From an uncultured Oscillospiraceae bacterium (GTDB taxonomy: Bacteria; Bacillota; Clostridia; Oscillospirales; Oscillospiraceae): a stretch of 14,347 nt of DNA. The position numbers and the translations under genes are program-made. Each line of letters begins with the position of its first letter. Positions within the stretch are counted from its first letter, which is position 1. The notes beneath the pieces were generated by a model that searched no databases, was not told the origin of the DNA, and was given only the letters and a program-made list of their open reading frames with translations. Positions 1-5,895 of this stretch are shown in pieces. Where the stretch lies: contig CAJUCB010000030.1 of assembly GCA_910584805.1 (NCBI GenBank), forward strand, positions 1-14,347, in the 5' to 3' direction.

Positions 1-54
1 ACTCGCTACCTCCACCTTGGCAAGGTGGCGCTCTACCAGATGAGCTACACTCGC
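1..54 (-). tRNA. tRNA-Gly (anticodon GCC), 5' part only
   Basis: Read on the minus strand from 54, the sequence folds as the first three quarters of a tRNA. It has a 7-nt acceptor 5' strand (GCGAGTG), a D arm (GCTC...GAGC), and an anticodon arm CCACC-TTGCCAA-GGTGG whose central triplet is GCC, which reads glycine codons GGC/GGU. The variable loop AGGTA and the start of the T arm (GCGAG) follow. The 3' acceptor strand lies outside the window, so the gene is truncated by the window edge rather than broken. Confidence 0.93.
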
Positions 55-67
55 GTCAACAGGATGT

Positions 68-96
68 ATCTTATCACAGCCTGTCAGGAATGTCAA
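68..96 (-). promoter_or_regulatory. sigma-A promoter of the tRNA-Gly gene
   Basis: The minus strand reads TTGACA (91-96), a 17-nt spacer, then TAAGAT (68-73). The expected start of transcription is near 61, only about 7 nt before the mature tRNA 5' end. The perfect -35 box and optimal spacing fit a strong housekeeping promoter. Confidence 0.85.
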
Positions 97-106
97 GCAT
101 TTTTTC

Positions 107-155
107 AAAAAAACCTAAAAATTTACGTTCCCCGCCATGGCAGGGATGGCCGGGG
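107..155 (-). terminator. possible weak terminator of the flippase-lipoprotein operon
   Basis: On the minus strand the last codons of the lipoprotein gene can fold as CCCC-(G)-GCCAT-loop-ATGGC-GGGG (130-155). T-runs follow after about 5-20 nt (TTTTT just before the stop codon, then seven T at 107-113). The distance from stem to T-run is longer than in a textbook intrinsic terminator and the stem lies inside the coding sequence, so this is tentative. Confidence 0.35.
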
Positions 156-807
156 CCCAGGTGAAGCGGATTTCTGCCAGGCGCTGCTGGCCGCTGTCGG
201 GGTAGAGCTGGACTTGGATGTCCGCCAGGGGGGGCAGGTTCTCAATCTGGGCACAGGCGTCCACCACCGCCTGGCGGATGCCCTCGGCGCTGTCCTCCTG
301 GGTGAAGTAGCTGATGCGGAACACCGCCTGGCTGGGACGGTTGGGCAGGATGGTCAGCAGCTCCCGGTGGATGGCGCTGCTGCCGGTGACGGAGATCACG
401 GAGCGCAGCTCCTCCTGGCTGCGGGTATAGGCCAGGGTGACGGCGACCTGGTAGTAGGAGGCGCTCTGGCTCACGTCGTATTTGATATAGTCCAAGGCAT
501 AGGCCCCTAAGGGGTCCTCCTTGGAGACCTCTAGGCAGGCGGCGTCCACGTCGCTGGCGGCGGAGCCGGTGACGCTGACGTATTGGTACAGGCGGATGAC
601 CCCGTCCTCCTCCCCCTTGCCCACCAGGTAGAGCAGGGCGCTTACCAGGCCCTGGTAGGTCTCCGCCCGGAGGATGGAGGGGTTCTCCTTCTCGTCGGAA
701 AACTGCCGGTGGGGGGTGACGGAGGCATAGCTGCGCTCCAACAGGGAGGAACAGCCGGTGGTGAGCACCAGGGCCGCCAGGAGGACAACACATAGGCTAC
801 GTTTCAT
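115..807 (-). CDS. small lipoprotein of unknown function, second gene of the flippase operon
   Basis: The 230-residue product begins with a lipoprotein signal: basic MKR, a hydrophobic stretch, and a TTGC lipobox with the lipidated cysteine at residue 19. It is therefore expected on the outer face of the cytoplasmic membrane. The mature part is a soluble alpha/beta-looking sequence with no membrane span and no motif I recognise. The middle contains two VTGSxA segments (near residues 80 and 140). The ATG at 807 follows GGGAGG at short spacing. The gene starts 12 nt after the stop of the flippase gene, so the two are surely co-transcribed, and a role in envelope or cell-wall assembly alongside the flippase is a reasonable guess. 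The gene name and activity remain unknown to me. Confidence 0.85.
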   Translation of the reverse strand: MKRSLCVVLLAALVLTTGCSSLLERSYASVTPHRQFSDEKENPSILRAETYQGLVSALLYLVGKGEEDGVIRLYQYVSVTGSAASDVDAACLEVSKEDPLGAYALDYIKYDVSQSASYYQVAVTLAYTRSQEELRSVISVTGSSAIHRELLTILPNRPSQAVFRISYFTQEDSAEGIRQAVVDACAQIENLPPLADIQVQLYPDSGQQRLAEIRFTWAPAIPAMAGNVNF

Positions 808-819
808 AGGGCCTCCCTT

Positions 820-2424
820 CTACTTCCCTTCGTCCAAGCGCAGCAGCTTGGCCAATTTCTCCCCCTTGGGCATCAGCATCAAGTCCTCTTTGGACAAGAT
901 GCGTAAGGCCACCACCAGGACGGCATACACCAGGCAGGCCACCGCGATGGTGCCCAATACCGCCAGGGTATTCCCCAAAAAACGTCCCAGCAGGGGGTGC
1001 AGCAGCCAGACCACCACGCCCATGGCCGCCGCCGCCAGGGCAGGCTTCCAGAACACCCGGCGGTAGCTGGGGGGGTGCTGGGTGAGGCGGCGGATGGAGG
1101 CCAGCTGCAACAGCGCAATCACCGCGAAGCACACCAGGGTGCCCACCGGGGCCCCCTTGACCCCCAGCTCCGGCCGCTGGACCAGGGTATAGTTCACCGC
1201 CAGCTTGGCGGCGCTGCCCAGGGCCACCTGGAACACCGGCAGGAGCACTTGTCCGTGGGCCTGCAGGATGGCGCTGCACAAAAGCTGGATGCACACGAAA
1301 ATAGAGGCCACCCCCAGCACCAGCAGGGAAGCACTGGCCACCTCCTGGTTGGTGTTCGGGAAGAGCATACGGATGATGGGGCCGGAGAGCAGGGCCAAGC
1401 CCACCCCGGCGGGCATGGCCAGGAGGGCCCCCACCCGCAGGGCGGATTCCGCGATCTGCCCCGCCCCCCGGCTGTCCTCCCGGGAGAGGCAGGCGGACAC
1501 CGCCGGGACAATGCTGGACGTGAGGGCCACCATGAGGGCGGAGGGGAGGTTATAAATGGTGACGGCCTTTTGAAAGCTGCCGTAGAGGGCCGAGGAGGCC
1601 TCGGGGCTGTGGCCCAGGGCGCTTTGCAGGAGGTTTTGCACCTGAATGGAGTCCAGGCAGGTGGTGATGGGCACCACCGAGGCGCAGATGGTAATGGGGA
1701 TGGCAATTTGCGCCATGGTCTTGAGGATGTGTCTGGTGGAATCCGGGGGGCTGTCCCCCAGGGGGGGCTGGTGGGCAGCGGCCCGGCGGTGTTGGAGCAC
1801 CAGATAGGCCAGGGCCACCAAACCGCTGATGGTGACCCCCCCAATGGCCCCGGCGGAGACGTACTGGCTGCCCAAGCCCTGCTGCAGGAGATACCAGGCC
1901 AAGGCCAGTCCCGCCAGGAGCTTAATGGAGGCCTCCAACACCTGGGAGATGCCTGTGGGGGTCATGTTCCCCTGGCCCTGGGCATAGCCCCGGTAGGAGG
2001 CCATGGCACAGACGAAGAAGCAGGACAGGGACAGGGCCCGGATAGAGGGCGCGGTGAGGGCGTTGCCTTGGAGGCAGGCCAGGGGGTGGGCAAACAGGAG
2101 CATAATCAGGCTGCTGAGCACCCCCAGGGCCAAAAAGGTATACAGGGAGACCCGGAACACCCGCTCCACCTGCCGCCCCCGCCCCAGGGTGGTGGCCTCG
2201 GAGATGGTCTTGGACATGGCCACAGGCAAACCGGCGGTGGCCACCATCAGCAGCAGGTTGTAGATGGCATAGGCGTTGTTGAAATAGGCAAAGCCGGGGT
2301 CGTCCAGGATGTTCCCCAGGGGGATTTTATAGAGGGCACCGATGAGCTTGGCCAGGGCAATGCTGGCGGCCAGGATGGCGGCCCCGCCAAAGAAGGAGCG
2401 GCTTTTGGGCTGGGTTGGTTTCAT
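820..2424 (-). CDS. MOP-superfamily lipid/oligosaccharide flippase (SpoVB/MurJ-like)
   Basis: The 534-residue polytopic membrane protein has about 14 hydrophobic segments. Its N-terminal region reads FFGGAAILAASIALAKLIGA and is followed by PLGNILDD and an AYxIYNLLLMVATAGLPVAMS segment, the hallmark start of SpoVB/YtgP-type flippases. Members of this family move lipid-linked wall or polysaccharide precursors across the membrane; SpoVB acts in spore cortex synthesis and YtgP (MurJ) in vegetative peptidoglycan synthesis. Which of the two this is cannot be told from sequence alone. I chose the ATG at 2424 because AAAGGAG ends 5 nt before it; an in-frame ATG at 2487 lies upstream of the promoter -10 box and has no ribosome binding site. 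It is the first gene of a two-gene operon with the downstream lipoprotein. Confidence 0.92.
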   Translation of the reverse strand: MKPTQPKSRSFFGGAAILAASIALAKLIGALYKIPLGNILDDPGFAYFNNAYAIYNLLLMVATAGLPVAMSKTISEATTLGRGRQVERVFRVSLYTFLALGVLSSLIMLLFAHPLACLQGNALTAPSIRALSLSCFFVCAMASYRGYAQGQGNMTPTGISQVLEASIKLLAGLALAWYLLQQGLGSQYVSAGAIGGVTISGLVALAYLVLQHRRAAAHQPPLGDSPPDSTRHILKTMAQIAIPITICASVVPITTCLDSIQVQNLLQSALGHSPEASSALYGSFQKAVTIYNLPSALMVALTSSIVPAVSACLSREDSRGAGQIAESALRVGALLAMPAGVGLALLSGPIIRMLFPNTNQEVASASLLVLGVASIFVCIQLLCSAILQAHGQVLLPVFQVALGSAAKLAVNYTLVQRPELGVKGAPVGTLVCFAVIALLQLASIRRLTQHPPSYRRVFWKPALAAAAMGVVVWLLHPLLGRFLGNTLAVLGTIAVACLVYAVLVVALRILSKEDLMLMPKGEKLAKLLRLDEGK

Positions 2425-2460
2425 GGAGGCTCCTTTCCCTTGTTTGGTATCGTTTGCGCT

Positions 2461-2489
2461 AGTATAGCATGATTGCCTAGGGAACACAA
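2461..2489 (-). promoter_or_regulatory. sigma-A promoter of the flippase operon
   Basis: The minus strand reads TTGTGT (2484-2489), 17 nt, TATACT (2461-2466). The start point would be near 2454, giving a leader of about 30 nt that contains the AAAGGAG site at 2430-2436. This is consistent with housekeeping expression; no sporulation-type promoter was seen. Confidence 0.72.
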
Positions 2490-2503
2490 GGGGGGGGACC
2501 GAA

Positions 2504-2541
2504 GCTGCCCCCCATGGTTACAGAAAACCATGGGGGGCAGC
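2504..2541. repeat. perfect 16-bp inverted repeat (long GC-rich hairpin)
   Basis: The arms GCTGCCCCCCATGGTT (2504-2519) and AACCATGGGGGGCAGC (2526-2541) pair without mismatch around a 6-nt loop. It lies 65 nt past the stop of the peptidase gene and directly upstream of the flippase promoter. It could end minus-strand transcripts, but on that strand the stem is followed by TTCGG and a C-run, not a T-tract. It may instead be a boundary or palindromic repeat element. The rest of 2542-2606 shows nothing I can name. Confidence 0.8.
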
Positions 2542-2606
2542 CTTTGGGTGCTGTGTTTGCACTGGACTGGGATTCACTTACTTGGTTTTCTTATCCTCCG
2601 ACAGCT

Positions 2607-3998
2607 TCACCCAAAATACAAAGAAAATATTGGATTCAACGTTTCTCCCGCAGCATTATGCCAATAGGAAAGAAAATCATCTATTGTAACGAAATTCAAA
2701 CGAAAGTACGTAACATAATCTCGGAGCATCATCAAGAATCGCTCTTTACCAAGGTTTTTTTCCATTTGATACAGAAGCGATGCCCCGCCGTAATAGATGT
2801 CAAGATTGTAGTTACCCAATTCAGAAAAGTCATAGATACTTTGTCTCAATATAGGTTTCTCTCCCACATCACGTATAGTAATATCCTGGGAAAGACGTTC
2901 AACTATAGTAACATCAAAACAATCTTGTGTCCGATGATACATCATTTCAGCCCAAGTCGTAATGCCTTCATCCAGAAATGGCTCTTTCCCCTGATCGTTT
3001 CCAAGTAAATGGTAAAACCATTGGTGCGCTAGTTCATGCGCTATTACCATGTCTATCTCCTGAAAAATAATTTCCTGATCCAAATCTAATAAACCATCAA
3101 AATAGAAGAATATTAGGTCTGAATTCTCCCGGCCACCGCCTCGCGAACGGTCATTCGTAAAAACTAGGCTAAGATCTTTTGTTTCCAAAGGGCCAAAGGT
3201 TTCTTGGTAAAATGTCAATGCGCTTTCCGTGGATTGAATCCAATTGTCTAAATACAGCGCTTGGGCTTCCGTGTAATAAAAATGTAGCGAAAGCCCTTCA
3301 TGCGTTATAGTTTTTTCCAGATGGTATGGCGAAAGATAGAGCGCAAAGTCACGTGCAAAATCAGAAGCAAAGACAACACCATCCTCACCGGCATCCTCTA
3401 TCTGCGCACCAGATGCGGCAATTTGATATTGGGGCGGTGCAACGACCTCTACCCTGTAAGAGGCCGCTTCTAATACAGCAGACTCTCCCAGTTCATGGGG
3501 CTGGTTCAATACCCAGCCATCTCGATAGAGTGCTGGCGCAAAGACAAAGCGAGTGAATTGATACACACCATCCGACACGCCAAAGGACGATTGATTCATG
3601 GGTGGGTTGAGACGATATTGGAGCGTAACGTGCAACTGGTCACCAGGAGCTAAGGGGGACTCTGGAATGATACAAAGGAATGTCGAGCTACTGTTGTCGT
3701 AAGAGAAATTACTCTCATCGATGGCGATGGTGAACTCCTGTACTGTGGCATGTTCTCTTTCAAAGGCTCCAGGAGGAGTGTAAAGATAAATTTCAGACAG
3801 AGCTTCCTTTTGGCAGTTGCTATAGATGAGATGTTCGCTAACAAGAAGGGTCTCTTCTGGTAATAATTCTAATCGGGCAGAAATCTGGGGACGCGCCATA
3901 ATGAGAATTTCTTCTTTTGAAGTAACTTCTCTTTCACAGCAAGCAGCAAGAATGAGTAAAATTATAACAGAAGAAAAGAATATCTTTTTGATTAAAAT
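2607..3998 (-). CDS. M1-type zinc metallopeptidase, probable lipoprotein, non-standard start
   Basis: Numbering from the AUU at 3998, the 463-residue product has HELAH at 321-325 and a glutamate 18 residues further on (E344, in LDEG). This is the HExxH-x18-E zinc site of M1 (gluzincin) peptidases. A GGGRENSDL segment upstream matches the GxMEN exopeptidase loop in position, and YYGGASLLYQ downstream matches the region of the catalytic tyrosine. The first ATG in frame is at 3899 (430 residues), but it lacks a good ribosome binding site. The 33 codons before it encode a lipoprotein signal: KK, a hydrophobic run IFFSSVIILLILAAC, lipobox LAAC (Cys20). Upstream stands AAAGGAG. That frame has no ATG, GTG or TTG, only AUU at 3998 and AUC at 3992. 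The enzyme would be anchored outside the membrane and trim peptides. Base composition is far more AT-rich than its neighbours, which suggests transfer. The metallopeptidase call is firm; the start is inferred. Confidence 0.85.
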   Translation of the reverse strand: MLIKKIFFSSVIILLILAACCEREVTSKEEILIMARPQISARLELLPEETLLVSEHLIYSNCQKEALSEIYLYTPPGAFEREHATVQEFTIAIDESNFSYDNSSSTFLCIIPESPLAPGDQLHVTLQYRLNPPMNQSSFGVSDGVYQFTRFVFAPALYRDGWVLNQPHELGESAVLEAASYRVEVVAPPQYQIAASGAQIEDAGEDGVVFASDFARDFALYLSPYHLEKTITHEGLSLHFYYTEAQALYLDNWIQSTESALTFYQETFGPLETKDLSLVFTNDRSRGGGRENSDLIFFYFDGLLDLDQEIIFQEIDMVIAHELAHQWFYHLLGNDQGKEPFLDEGITTWAEMMYHRTQDCFDVTIVERLSQDITIRDVGEKPILRQSIYDFSELGNYNLDIYYGGASLLYQMEKNLGKERFLMMLRDYVTYFRLNFVTIDDFLSYWHNAAGETLNPIFSLYFG

Positions 3999-4002
3999 CG
4001 AT

Positions 4003-4009
4003 CTCCTTT
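4003..4009 (-). promoter_or_regulatory. ribosome binding site that points to a non-AUG start of the peptidase
   Basis: AAAGGAG lies 4 nt before ATT (3996-3998), 7 nt before TTA (3993-3995) and 10 nt before ATC (3990-3992) in the open frame that encodes the lipoprotein signal. A stop (TAA, 4008-4010) closes the frame just upstream, so initiation must occur within this short stretch if the signal peptide is made. Confidence 0.6.
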
Positions 4010-4030
4010 AAATGAATTATAATGCGAGCA

Positions 4031-4059
4031 GGTGTATATACACCTATGAATTGCAATTC
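4031..4059. promoter_or_regulatory. two adjacent perfect palindromes, likely operator
   Basis: GGTGTATATACACC (4031-4044) and GAATTGCAATTC (4048-4059) are both perfect palindromes, 3 nt apart. They sit between the predicted promoters and the ribosome binding site of the peptidase gene. Dimeric repressors bind such sites; the first resembles the GTGTAT-type operators of the YtrA group of GntR regulators, but that is only a likeness by eye. No regulator gene is next to it. Confidence 0.5.
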
Positions 4060-4078
4060 ACTTTCTGTTCTTTGTAAA

Positions 4079-4118
4079 TTTATAATTGCATATTATCATA
4101 TTGTAAATTGTTTATCAA
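4079..4118 (-). promoter_or_regulatory. overlapping sigma-A promoter candidates of the peptidase gene
   Basis: Two staggered promoters can be read on the minus strand. One is TTGATA (4113-4118), 17 nt, TAATAT (4090-4095). The other is TTTACA (4102-4107), 17 nt, TATAAA (4079-4084). Either gives a leader of about 70-85 nt that includes the palindromes at 4031-4059. A further TATAAT at 4016-4021 is too close to the ribosome binding site to be the main promoter. The surrounding 4011-4180 stretch is extremely AT-rich and holds no gene. Confidence 0.55.
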
Positions 4119-4190
4119 TATAATATCTTATATTTTTATACTATTTTTAAAAAATACAAATATCTGACGCACCTTTTTCCGTGGTATATT

Positions 4191-4219
4191 CAAGAGACGC
4201 CCTCGGAGGGAGTCTCTTG
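4191..4219. repeat. imperfect inverted repeat at the edge of the AT-rich segment
   Basis: CAAGAGAC (4191-4198) pairs with GTCTCTTG (4212-4219), then after one mismatch CCCT pairs with AGGG. Neither strand has a T-tract after the stem, so it is not a clear intrinsic terminator. It lies where base composition changes from AT-rich to GC-rich. Confidence 0.6.
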
Positions 4220-4268
4220 GTATGGGGCCTGCTGCGTTATGTCCCGCCGTCTATCTTGCTTTGCCTGC

Positions 4269-4301
4269 AAAAAGCGCCCGGACGAACGCTCGTCCGGGCG
4301 C
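4269..4301 (-). terminator. intrinsic terminator of the CoA-transferase gene
   Basis: The arms GCGCCCGGACGA (4274-4285) and TCGTCCGGGCGC (4290-4301) form a perfect 12-bp stem with a 4-nt loop. On the minus strand the stem is followed at once by TTTTT (4269-4273). It lies 17 nt after the stop codon. Confidence 0.92.
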
Positions 4302-4317
4302 AATGTTTTGGGTTTTT

Positions 4318-5658
4318 TTACCGCTTGTTGGACTTTCTCCAAATGCCCATCTTCTCGGCGCTCTGGATCAGCTCCTCGCGGAACTGGGGGTGGGCGATGG
4401 AGATGATCTTCTCCGCACGCTCCCAGGTGTTCAGGCCCTTCAGGTTGATCATGCCGTGCTCAGTGACCAGATACTGCACGGTGGAGCGGGGGTCGGTGCA
4501 GATGGAGCCATTGGTGAGGGTGGGCACGATGCGGGACTTCAAGGAGCCGTCCTTGCCCTGCATGGTGGAGGACAGGCAGATGAAGGACTTGCCGCCCTTG
4601 GACAGATAAGCGCCCATGACGAAGTCCAGCTGGCCGCCGGTGCCGGAGATGTGCTTGATGCCGGCGGACTCGGCGTTCACCTGGCCGAAGAGGTCCAGGT
4701 CCACAATGTTGTTGATGGAGATGAAGTTGTCCAGCTGGGCAATCACCCGCACGTCGTTGGTGTAGTCCACGGGGGCACCCATGACGTTGGGGTTCTCGTT
4801 GACGTAGTCATAGAGCTTCTTGGTGCCGGCGGCAAAGGCAAACACCTCCCGGCCATAGTCCACGGCCTTGTTCTTGCCGTTGATCTTGCCGGCCTTGGCG
4901 ATGTCCACGAACGCGTCCACATACATCTCGGTATGCACGCCCAGGTCCTTCAGGTCGGACTCGGCGATGAGGGCGCCCACGGTGTTGGGCATACCGCCGA
5001 TGCCCAGCTGCAGGCAAGCGCCGTTGGGGATCTGGGGCACGATGAGGTTGGCCACGGTGCGGTCCACGTCGGTGGGGGGCACGCTGCCCAGCTCGGGGAT
5101 GGAGGGGTTGGGGCCCTCTACCACATAGGTCACGTCCTGGATGTTCACCTCGGTCTTGAACAGGCCCAGCACCCGGGGCATGTTGGTGTTGACCTCCACG
5201 ATGATGTGCTTGGCCTTGGCGCACATGTCATACAGGTGGGAGGGGGCCAGGGAGAGGGAGAAGTTGCCGTGCTCGTCCATGGGGGGGCACTGCATCATCA
5301 CCACGTCCACGCCGTCCAGGTTTTCGCGGTAAAAACGGGGCAGCTCGGAATAGCGCATGGGGGAGAACCAGCCCATACCCTTGCCGATGATCTTCCGGTC
5401 AATGCCGGAGCAGTGCCAGGAGTGCCAGGCAAAATGTTCCCCGGCGTCGTCGGCCTTGGCGATCTCCGGCATCCACATGGTCACGCCGCCGCGGACCTTC
5501 ACGTCTTCCAGCTCATTCTGGCGCTTGGCCAGGGCCTGGTCCAGGACGTAGGGGTGGTTGGTGCACCAGGTGTAGTCCACCCAGTCGCCGGACTTCACCA
5601 GCTTAACAGCCTCGTCAGCGGTGGTCAGCTTGCTCTTGTACAGGGCTTGAAAATCCAT
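4318..5658 (-). CDS. CoA-transferase, butyryl-CoA:acetate / 4-hydroxybutyrate type
   Basis: The 446-residue protein belongs to the acetyl-CoA hydrolase/transferase family (the group of AbfT, Cat2 and the butyrate-forming But enzyme) and has the usual full length. Visible landmarks are CPPMDEHGNF (about 124-133), the LQLGIGGMPNTVG glycine-rich loop (216-228), LGVHTEMYVDAF (239-250) holding the presumed catalytic glutamate E244 that carries the CoA thioester, and GTGGQLDFV (339-347). These cytoplasmic enzymes swap CoA between butyryl- or 4-hydroxybutyryl-CoA and acetate, the last step of butyrate formation in many gut Clostridia. Substrate choice within the family cannot be fixed by eye. The gene stands alone between terminators. 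AAAGGAG lies 9 nt before the ATG. It has its own promoter, an operator-like dyad and a structured leader, all listed separately. Confidence 0.93.
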   Translation of the reverse strand: MDFQALYKSKLTTADEAVKLVKSGDWVDYTWCTNHPYVLDQALAKRQNELEDVKVRGGVTMWMPEIAKADDAGEHFAWHSWHCSGIDRKIIGKGMGWFSPMRYSELPRFYRENLDGVDVVMMQCPPMDEHGNFSLSLAPSHLYDMCAKAKHIIVEVNTNMPRVLGLFKTEVNIQDVTYVVEGPNPSIPELGSVPPTDVDRTVANLIVPQIPNGACLQLGIGGMPNTVGALIAESDLKDLGVHTEMYVDAFVDIAKAGKINGKNKAVDYGREVFAFAAGTKKLYDYVNENPNVMGAPVDYTNDVRVIAQLDNFISINNIVDLDLFGQVNAESAGIKHISGTGGQLDFVMGAYLSKGGKSFICLSSTMQGKDGSLKSRIVPTLTNGSICTDPRSTVQYLVTEHGMINLKGLNTWERAEKIISIAHPQFREELIQSAEKMGIWRKSNKR

Positions 5659-5695
5659 CGTTGCAGTCTCCTTTTTTCCAAATAAAAGAATAGGC

Positions 5696-5749
5696 TAGGC
5701 CCTTGTAAAAAATTGGGGCAGTGGTTTTATCTTGCCCCAAACGGGCCTA
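5696..5749 (-). promoter_or_regulatory. structured leader with attenuator-like hairpin and U-tract
   Basis: In the roughly 99-nt leader of the CoA-transferase mRNA, TTGGGGCA (5733-5740) pairs with TGCCCCAA (5713-5720) and is followed directly by TTTTTT (5707-5712), the form of an intrinsic terminator. An outer pair TAGGCCC (5743-5749) and GGGCCTA (5696-5702) encloses both stem and U-tract. No upstream reading frame with an ATG is seen. Whether the structure responds to a ligand or protein, or merely stops read-through, is not known. Confidence 0.6.
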
Positions 5750-5758
5750 AATCGTTCA

Positions 5759-5792
5759 CGCTAAGTTTAGCGGGGCGGAGGGGAAAAGTCAA
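5759..5792 (-). promoter_or_regulatory. sigma-A promoter of the CoA-transferase with a dyad over the -10 box
   Basis: The minus strand reads TTGACT (5787-5792), 17 nt, TAAACT (5764-5769), with a start point near 5757. The -10 box is embedded in a 14-bp dyad with arms CGCTAA and TTAGCG around 2 nt (5759-5772), a natural place for a repressor to bind. Confidence 0.8.
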
Positions 5793-5795
5793 GCC

Positions 5796-5833
5796 AAAAC
5801 ACCCCCTTTTTCGCGAAAAAAAGAGGGTGTTTT
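5796..5833 (-). terminator. intrinsic terminator after the EamA transporter gene
   Basis: A 16-bp stem (5796-5811 with 5818-5833) closes a 6-nt loop. The single imperfect pair is C/A on the plus strand but G-U on the minus strand, so it folds better in the minus-strand transcript. That transcript ends the stem with TTTT. It separates the transporter from the promoter of the CoA-transferase and may act in both directions. Confidence 0.82.
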
Positions 5834-5895
5834 TCCAGCTAAGAACCACTTTGTAGGAAGCGTCAAAAGCCATGCAGGAAACGGGGGTGCTTCCG

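Noticed and set aside
997..2472. Long plus-strand open frame opposite the flippase gene
   Set aside because: It encodes a Gly/His/Gln-rich low-complexity sequence with no domain; it is the antisense shadow of a GC-rich gene with clear membrane segments, promoter and ribosome binding site.
4016..4021. TATAAT directly upstream of the peptidase gene as its main promoter
   Set aside because: Transcription would start at or inside the ribosome binding site and no good -35 box lies at 16-18 nt. The promoters at 4079-4118 fit better.
4222..5685. Long plus-strand open frame opposite the CoA-transferase gene
   Set aside because: The translated sequence is Gly/Val/His-rich without motifs and has no ribosome binding site, while the minus strand carries a full conserved enzyme.
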